From JANSWP01 sp041941305 (GTDB lineage Bacteria > Bacteroidota > Bacteroidia > Chitinophagales > Saprospiraceae): 64,000 nucleotides of DNA. Shown here piece by piece: positions 59,438-64,000 of this stretch (positions within the stretch are counted from its first letter, which is position 1; the number at the start of each line of letters is the position of its first letter). The notes beneath the pieces were generated by a model. That model had not been told where the DNA came from. It saw nothing but the letters and a program-made list of their open reading frames with translations, and did not search any database. Made by a program: the position numbers and the translations under genes. The stretch is from contig JBGTQJ010000055.1 in assembly GCA_041941305.1 (NCBI GenBank), positions 1-64,000 on the forward strand, given 5' to 3'.

Positions 59438-60691
59438 ATGGATGCACATCATCATCATCATGAATCGCCTCCACGACCAAGAATTCCTGCAGGTGGATTT
59501 GCCCGAACTGCAAAAATAATGATCTATGTGGCTGGTATAATTCTCATTGGTATTATCTATTTCAAATATTATAAAGGGGGAAATAGTGAAGGTGCATTTA
59601 GATCAGATGTACCAAAGGAAGTTCAGATAAAATACATGCCTGCAGATTTTCGTGCAAAGATTGATGAAGACAATGCTTTGGCAATTTTGTCTAATCCTTA
59701 TCGCTATAATCGAGAATTTGATGAGTTAATATACGATTTTAATGTTTCATTGCTCAATCATGTAACAACCCGAATGAATTTGCCAGATAGTACCAGGTCG
59801 CTGGCTTTAAAGGAATACAATAAGCAGCATCCATATCTAAGAAAACTTTATTTTGATGATTTTGTAGCTTTAAAGGACACAGCCGACAATCTTGCTCCGG
59901 TATGGTATGAAAATGAAGCCATCAATGCTGTAGATGTATTACACGAGGTCGCTTCCAAATACACTTGTACAATTATCAATCAGGTACTCATCAGTATTTT
60001 GAAAACCCATGATGGCAATATTTATGTGATGGGCAATAAGTCTAATACACCTTGTGGCGTTGCATTGACCGAAGGTTTACAACCTATGATAAAACGACTC
60101 AAGGAACGAGCGGCAATTGAAGACTTTGGAAGATCGAAAGGTTTGATGGAGGAAAGGGTGGAGAAAGCCATTGCAGAGTTGGCAACAATGGAGGTACGCG
60201 ACAAAAAAGCCATCAGTCGTCAATTGCAGACCAAAATTTGGGGATTCAATGTTTCTTCTTCTGATGTGGAAGTTTCAGCGGTTAGCATTACCAAGGTTGG
60301 ATTTAAGCTCGACCAATATTTCGATATTCAACTCAATAGTAGCCGAAAGGTTGTAACCATCACTTTACCCGAACCAATGATTTTGTCTACTGATGTATTT
60401 CCACGCCTTGACAAATTGGATATTGGCTGGCTGCGCGAAGTCGGAACGGTTGATTTTAATGCCAATATCGAACTGTTGCGGAAAGAATTTCGGCGGGATG
60501 TAATGGAAAGTGATGTTTTTGGTCAATCCAAACAACGGGCAACGGAATTGATGGAAACGATGTTTTCTCCTTTGATCAATTCTTTGGATAAGCGCTATGT
60601 GTTGAAAGTTGATTTTAAAAATGTAAATCAAAGCATAGAGGATAGTATAGAGGGGGATCCATTTAATGAAGATGAAGAAGTTAAGGGGTGA
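59438..60691 (+). CDS. DUF4230-like membrane-anchored protein with N-terminal His run
   Basis: The 417-residue protein begins with a natural run of five histidines (MDAHHHHHESPP), followed by one transmembrane segment (IMIYVAGIILIGIIYF, about 27-44). The outer part has a helical middle region and, from about residue 265, the typical DUF4230 pattern: VEVSAVSITKVGFKLDQYFDIQL, KVVTITLPEPMILSTDV, and KQRATELMETMFSPL. Such domains are of unknown function and occur in many bacteria on membrane-anchored proteins. A cysteine pair at YTCTIIN and NTPCG may matter. It is probably monocistronic. Confidence 0.82.
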   Translation: MDAHHHHHESPPRPRIPAGGFARTAKIMIYVAGIILIGIIYFKYYKGGNSEGAFRSDVPKEVQIKYMPADFRAKIDEDNALAILSNPYRYNREFDELIYDFNVSLLNHVTTRMNLPDSTRSLALKEYNKQHPYLRKLYFDDFVALKDTADNLAPVWYENEAINAVDVLHEVASKYTCTIINQVLISILKTHDGNIYVMGNKSNTPCGVALTEGLQPMIKRLKERAAIEDFGRSKGLMEERVEKAIAELATMEVRDKKAISRQLQTKIWGFNVSSSDVEVSAVSITKVGFKLDQYFDIQLNSSRKVVTITLPEPMILSTDVFPRLDKLDIGWLREVGTVDFNANIELLRKEFRRDVMESDVFGQSKQRATELMETMFSPLINSLDKRYVLKVDFKNVNQSIEDSIEGDPFNEDEEVKG

Positions 60692-60703
60692 TGAAAATAT
60701 TTG

Positions 60704-60737
60704 TTGACTGGTTGCTGGTTTGCTGGGTTCTGGTTAA
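60704..60737. repeat. CTGGTTGCTGG word array after the DUF4230 gene
   Basis: The run of ACTGGTTGCTGGTTTGCTGGGTTCTGG words shares CTGGGTTCTGG with the array at 44515. No complementary arm is evident here. Confidence 0.6.
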
Positions 60738-60840
60738 ATTAAGAGTACAGATTTTTGGACAAATCATTTTCTAGCTTTTTTCCTATAAAGTTTTTGAATT
60801 CTTCATAGGAAACCAGCTCATATATGAAATTTATTAAAAA

Positions 60841-61281
60841 ATGAGTAAAGACCTGACCTACCATCACAGCACCGAAATCAACGCTCCTATTCATAAAGTT
60901 TGGGACGCGCTTATTAATCCAGAAATGACCAAGCAATACATGTTTGGTTGTGAAGTTGTAAGTGATTGGAAAGTTGGAAGCAAAGTAATATGGAGAGGAG
61001 CAAGTGATGGAACCGTATATGTGGTCGGAAATGTGGTCAAATTTGAACCGAATTCAGTTTTGGCAATGACTTCTTTTGACCCTAATGGAGATTATGAGGA
61101 CATTCCTGAAAATTATTTGATTGCTGAGTATGTATTGACGCATGAAAATGGTGTCACCACACTTAATATTTCTCAGTCTGGGTTTGCCACCGTCGAAAAC
61201 GGACAAAAACGCCATGAGGAAGCTGCAGGTGCCTGGGGGATGACGATGGACTTGCTTAAAAAGTTATTGGAATCCACTTAA
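60841..61281 (+). CDS. SRPBCC / AHSA1-like (START superfamily) protein
   Basis: The 146-residue protein has the ligand-binding START fold typical of Aha1-like activator-type proteins. Visible parts are STEINAPIHKVWDALINPEMTKQYMFG, WKVGSKVIWRGASDGTVYVVGNVVKFEPNSVLAMTSFD, and the C-terminal helix EEAAGAWGMTMDLLKKLLES. Ligand and role are unknown. It follows the DUF4230 gene by about 150 bases on the same strand and precedes a small membrane protein by 41 bases. Confidence 0.88.
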   Translation: MSKDLTYHHSTEINAPIHKVWDALINPEMTKQYMFGCEVVSDWKVGSKVIWRGASDGTVYVVGNVVKFEPNSVLAMTSFDPNGDYEDIPENYLIAEYVLTHENGVTTLNISQSGFATVENGQKRHEEAAGAWGMTMDLLKKLLEST

Positions 61282-61322
61282 ATATATTTTTTTTGAGTAT
61301 TTGAACGCTTCTCTTATTTGAA

Positions 61323-61625
61323 ATGAAAAAATATTTAGAATTTATCATTATCCTTTTTGGAATCCTTCTGGCTACTTATTTAGTTGTCATGTCCTTTCTA
61401 GCCATCTTTAACCTTCTGTCTGGGTTTGACCCAAATGCTGAAAGTATATTATTCCTTGTGACTTGTATCCTTGGGCTCTTTGGATATGCAGGCTTGGTTA
61501 GGCTTTTATTTAAATCCACCTCTACAAAAGGGAAGAGAACCAGGCTATTTTTAATTTTTGGCATTTTATCTTTTGTGCTATTTAACAGCCTGATGGGGCA
61601 GGTCTGTACAATGATAATTGGTTAG
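61323..61625 (+). CDS. Small membrane protein of unknown function
   Basis: The 100-residue protein has three hydrophobic segments, about residues 5-28, 38-60 and 75-99, so it is probably an inner-membrane protein. No family motif is recognised. It starts 41 bases downstream of the AHSA1-like gene and may be co-transcribed. The last segment is followed by the stop without a tail. A GTG one base past its stop opens a further 53-codon frame, which I do not consider well supported. Confidence 0.6.
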   Translation: MKKYLEFIIILFGILLATYLVVMSFLAIFNLLSGFDPNAESILFLVTCILGLFGYAGLVRLLFKSTSTKGKRTRLFLIFGILSFVLFNSLMGQVCTMIIG

Positions 61626-62058
61626 TGGGAACCAATTTCGATAGGAATTTATTAGGACAGGAAAATGATCCATTGGAAATAATTTTAGAAATAATAGAAG
61701 CGCTCAAGGAGAAAAAAAAGGTATTGGAATTTAAAAAGCTTAAAAGTCAGGTATTCTTATGTTTCAATTTTATTTTTCTTCAATAAAAAGATGTTGTTTG
61801 AACAAAAGATGTGAAAAATGATTTCCAATTGAAATAAATTGCATTGTAATTAAACTGCTGATAATCAATTTTTTATATTTAATATTCTTAGGCTTCCATT
61901 CTTTAAATAACCTTCCCTTTTTTATTTTTTTTAAAAAAATGTCACCCTACCTGTCACGTTTTCCCCTTTTGGTTCATCTATGGTCAAATTAATCAAACGA
62001 TACACACAAAAATTATAAATGTGCCAAAGAATGAATCTTCTAAAATTAAAATAACATT

Positions 62059-62262
62059 TCAATTGTAAACATTTCCATCTCGCTCAACACGTTCATTTGA
62101 GTTAAAAAAACTCAAAATCTCTTCTAAACAAAGTCTGAAAAAAGGTAAGCTCTTAAGGCTACACTTCAGACAACTTGCATCAGAACACCACATTCCTTGA
62201 ATTTTACTTACGATTTTACAACAACAAGCTTTTTCAATCCCGGTAGCTTCATTTGCTGCCAT
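62059..62262 (-). CDS. Possible small cysteine-rich protein
   Basis: This 67-residue frame begins ATG GCA GCA AAT GAA and has codon use like its neighbours, with an in-frame stop four codons before the ATG. Seven cysteines lie in the first 45 residues (KACCCKIV, MWCSDASCLKCSLK, RLCLEE). It has no signal peptide and no known family. It is divergent from the GG-leader peptide gene and about 180 bases away. It could be a metal-binding or RiPP-like peptide, or chance; the gene call is weak. Confidence 0.3.
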   Translation of the reverse strand: MAANEATGIEKACCCKIVSKIQGMWCSDASCLKCSLKSLPFFRLCLEEILSFFNSNERVERDGNVYN

Positions 62263-62331
62263 TAGAAAGGTTTAGGATCTGATCAAAACCAAGCACTAAA
62301 ATTAGATCTGCCTAACCATTGCCTTTTCTGA

Positions 62332-62423
62332 GGTACTGCCACAGAAGAGACCGGGATTTCTATGCCTGCTTCCAAGTCGGCGATATAACTATTTAATCAA
62401 CCTGTACTGCTACCAACAGTACC
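62332..62423 (+). promoter_or_regulatory. Leader with competing hairpins before the GG peptide gene
   Basis: GGTACTG at 62332-62338 can pair with CAGTACC at 62417-62423, closing a 92-base element. The same right half can instead pair locally with GTACTG at 62404-62409 over a seven-base loop. The two pairings are mutually exclusive, as in attenuators or riboswitches. No known riboswitch family is recognised. Confidence 0.35.
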
Positions 62424-62440
62424 TTAAAATCCTTTGTGTT

Positions 62441-62587
62441 ATGAAAAACTTAGTGAAAAAATCAAATGTAATTAACAATGTAAATGCTTTTGGAAAATTT
62501 CAAAATTATGAATTGAATATTAAGCAATTAAAAGATGTGAAAGGTGGTGAAGACATCATCGTAATTGAGGATGTTGTTGGAGGTTAA
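62441..62587 (+). CDS. Double-glycine leader peptide (possible RiPP or secreted peptide precursor)
   Basis: This 48-residue frame starts MKNLVKKSNVINNVNAF and carries ELNIKQLKDVKGG, which fits the Bacteroidota GG-leader pattern (LxxxxLKxIKGG). Cleavage after GG would leave a 12-residue acidic, hydrophobic core, EDIIVIEDVVGG, which itself ends in GG. The core has no Cys, Ser, Thr or Lys, so lanthionine, azole or lactam chemistry is unlikely, and it may be a plain bacteriocin- or signal-like peptide. No C39-peptidase ABC exporter or modifying enzyme is in the window. A short ORF of this kind could be chance, but the GG motif, length and separate leader favour a real gene. Confidence 0.6.
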   Translation: MKNLVKKSNVINNVNAFGKFQNYELNIKQLKDVKGGEDIIVIEDVVGG

Positions 62588-62686
62588 TAGATTAATCATA
62601 TAGCCCAAACATGAATCATCCCAAATTTTGTGGATAAAAACCCTTTTGTTTTTTTCTTTTTTTTATTCTTTGATAATCAACCTGTT

Positions 62687-62732
62687 GCGGGGTGCGAGTT
62701 GCGGGTCGACTACCGCACAACACGCACCCCGC
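62687..62732. terminator. GC-rich word hairpin after the GG peptide gene
   Basis: GCGGGGTGCG pairs perfectly with CGCACCCCGC; an inner GTTG-CGG pairs with CCG-CAAC after a two-base bulge. It is far richer in G and C than the surroundings. It lies between the peptide gene stop (62587) and the convergent gene stop (62827), so it may terminate both. Confidence 0.7.
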
Positions 62733-62826
62733 ATCAAAAGTATATTACATAGTAAGTTGAAATTCAATGATTTAAAATAATATCTGAAAATTCAGCTTGC
62801 CCCTTTGGGGGGATGACTCATGTTTT

Positions 62827-64000
62827 TTATTTAAGACTATTTGCTTTCTCAAATAACCAATTTTTTGTTATTACTCTCCTTGATCTTGTTTTGTTCTCCA
62901 ACCATTCAATAATCTTATGCTTTCTTTCCCTTTTTGAAATTTTATTGGTCAATTTTTCAATAATTCGGATGCAATTCAAGTAAGGCTCCAGGTTGTTTTT
63001 TGAAAAAAATGTATTCCTTTTTATGAAGTTTTCAAAAGCTTGAATTTTGGCAATCAACACTTCATAATAACTATCATCTTTCAAAAATTGCTCAAAAAAG
63101 GCTCTGATTTCAGTCAAACGAACTTTCAATTGATAGGGTATTGAAAAGCTGTGGCTCATTAAAAATGAAACTGTATCTTCAAATTCATTTTGGTAGAAAT
63201 ACCAGGATGCCATGTTAAAAGCAAAAGCATCCTCCAAAATTTCAGGATCCAGATACTGTTTCCAATCTTCAATAAAGGCCTTGGTCCAGTCAAATTGTTT
63301 TTCACGACATCCAAAAATAACAATGTTTCCGAAAGTTGTTTCACTCATCCTTCCTTGTTCAATTAGCAATTCCTGATTCAATCCCAATTTGTACCATTCC
63401 AAAGCTTTGCTACTAAATTCTGCATTTCCCTGATTAACTTTTCGGATGATATAATTCAGGCTATGAAAAAATAAAACCTGCTGGTCAATTCGCTGTAATG
63501 AATGCACTTTTTCAAAAAATAATTGATTGAGGTTTTCAAAATCGCCTCCCTCAGCTTCCTCTAAAATGGAATGCAAGTGTTGATACAGTTCGTAGGTTGG
63601 GTTGTTGCTTAGCCAACCCTTTTCTCGTTCTTTTCTCAAGGAATCCAAAAACCTCTGTTCGACATTTCTTCCCAATATTCTGTTGCGTACCATAATTTCT
63701 GTGCCCAAGCGCATCTTTGCCAAACCAAAATAACTATCCAGGCATTCCCCCATTCGTTCCATGGAAAGGTCCTTTTTGTCATATGGATTAAATTTAGGAT
63801 GAAAATATCTATCCGATAATAACTCCAATTGTTCTTTAAAAAAATCCATATTGCGATTGGAACCTTCTTCCAATTCTTCTAACAAATGGGTGGTTCCCCT
63901 GTCAAATGCATCATAAACCTGCCTGCGTCCAAGTGCTTTATTGAGCCATTTCCTTTTTTGAAAATCATTTTGCTCCAATTCCATCGTGATTAAAAATTCC
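62827..64000 (-). CDS. Large helical protein of unknown function, truncated by the window edge
   Basis: The frame is open to the right edge of the window, so the N-terminus lies outside; the ATG at 63984 is only the first one visible. At least 390 residues are present. They are helix-rich with Leu, Phe, Tyr and charged residues, with repeats like NMDFFKEQLELLSDRYFHPKFN and AFNMASWYFYQNEFEDTVSFL that suggest TPR-like helical hairpins. There is no membrane segment. The build is like that of the protein encoded at 4290, though the sequences are only loosely alike. I recall such proteins as frequent in Saprospiraceae, of unknown role. Confidence 0.7.
   Translation of the reverse strand, partial: EFLITMELEQNDFQKRKWLNKALGRRQVYDAFDRGTTHLLEELEEGSNRNMDFFKEQLELLSDRYFHPKFNPYDKKDLSMERMGECLDSYFGLAKMRLGTEIMVRNRILGRNVEQRFLDSLRKEREKGWLSNNPTYELYQHLHSILEEAEGGDFENLNQLFFEKVHSLQRIDQQVLFFHSLNYIIRKVNQGNAEFSSKALEWYKLGLNQELLIEQGRMSETTFGNIVIFGCREKQFDWTKAFIEDWKQYLDPEILEDAFAFNMASWYFYQNEFEDTVSFLMSHSFSIPYQLKVRLTEIRAFFEQFLKDDSYYEVLIAKIQAFENFIKRNTFFSKNNLEPYLNCIRIIEKLTNKISKRERKHKIIEWLENKTRSRRVITKNWLFEKANSLK

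Larger units (their letters stand above)
61626..62440. other. 815-base region with few clear genes before the GG-leader peptide gene
   Basis: The first 430 bases are AT-rich with no credible gene. The right half holds a possible Cys-rich small gene on the minus strand (62059-62262) and the structured leader of the GG peptide. GC content rises slightly from about 62270. Confidence 0.5.

Noticed and set aside
61625..61786. 53-codon frame starting with GTG directly after the small membrane protein gene
   Set aside because: Start is GTG, the sequence is lysine-rich low complexity, and no motif supports it; a remnant of a gene is possible but unproven.

Overview
The window is about 38% GC by eye and reads as a chromosomal segment of a Bacteroidota bacterium, most likely family Saprospiraceae. 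Three things point there. Several secreted proteins end in type IX secretion (T9SS) sorting domains, and one ends in a gliding-motility-type C-terminal domain. Several candidate promoters carry the Bacteroidota -7 box TAnnTTTG. There are also Saprospiraceae-style giant surface proteins and large helical proteins of unknown function. I see no rRNA, tRNA, CRISPR array, transposase, integrase or phage gene.

Layout. 0-6 kb: metabolite repair (nnrDE), a CoA-transferase, a phosphatase of the arsenate-reductase type, cmk and a large helical protein of unknown role. 6-13 kb: two lipoprotein hydrolases (amidohydrolase and M14 peptidase), hemB, yidD, a DoxX-like membrane protein and an internally duplicated helical protein. 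13-29 kb: a secreted glycosidase-like protein, a BamA homologue, a giant DUF11/HYR adhesin-like protein, and a pair made of an S74-chaperone fibre protein and a small T9SS protein. 29-41 kb: a CRTAC1-like FG-GAP protein coupled to an acetyltransferase, a possible CotH-like protein, DinB, a T9SS di-haem peroxidase, a methyltransferase, a fructosamine kinase and a LytTR two-component pair. 41-53 kb: pterin and nucleoside genes (6-carboxytetrahydropterin synthase-like, folE, PNP, deoA), then deoC with two aldehyde dehydrogenases, and a molybdenum hydroxylase. 53-64 kb: a T9SS type B giant protein, folP, DinB, a DUF4230 protein, an AHSA1-like protein, a tiny double-glycine leader peptide gene and the 3' part of a second large helical protein.

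How genes work together. PNP and DeoA release deoxyribose-1-phosphate. DeoC cleaves deoxyribose-5-phosphate to acetaldehyde and glyceraldehyde-3-phosphate, and the neighbouring aldehyde dehydrogenase could remove the acetaldehyde; a phosphopentomutase is not in the window. FolE and FolP are folate-pathway enzymes, and the QueD-like protein shares the FolE product. Four proteins are T9SS cargo and BamA-type machinery is present, so surface display is a main theme.

The most unusual content is non-coding or very small. Many intergenic gaps carry a short word repeated in a locus-specific way and followed by its own reverse complement. There is a nested palindrome island at 15.7-16.1 kb and a 183-bp imperfect palindrome at 25.6 kb. 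A 48-residue GG-leader peptide at 62.44 kb follows a leader with competing hairpins.
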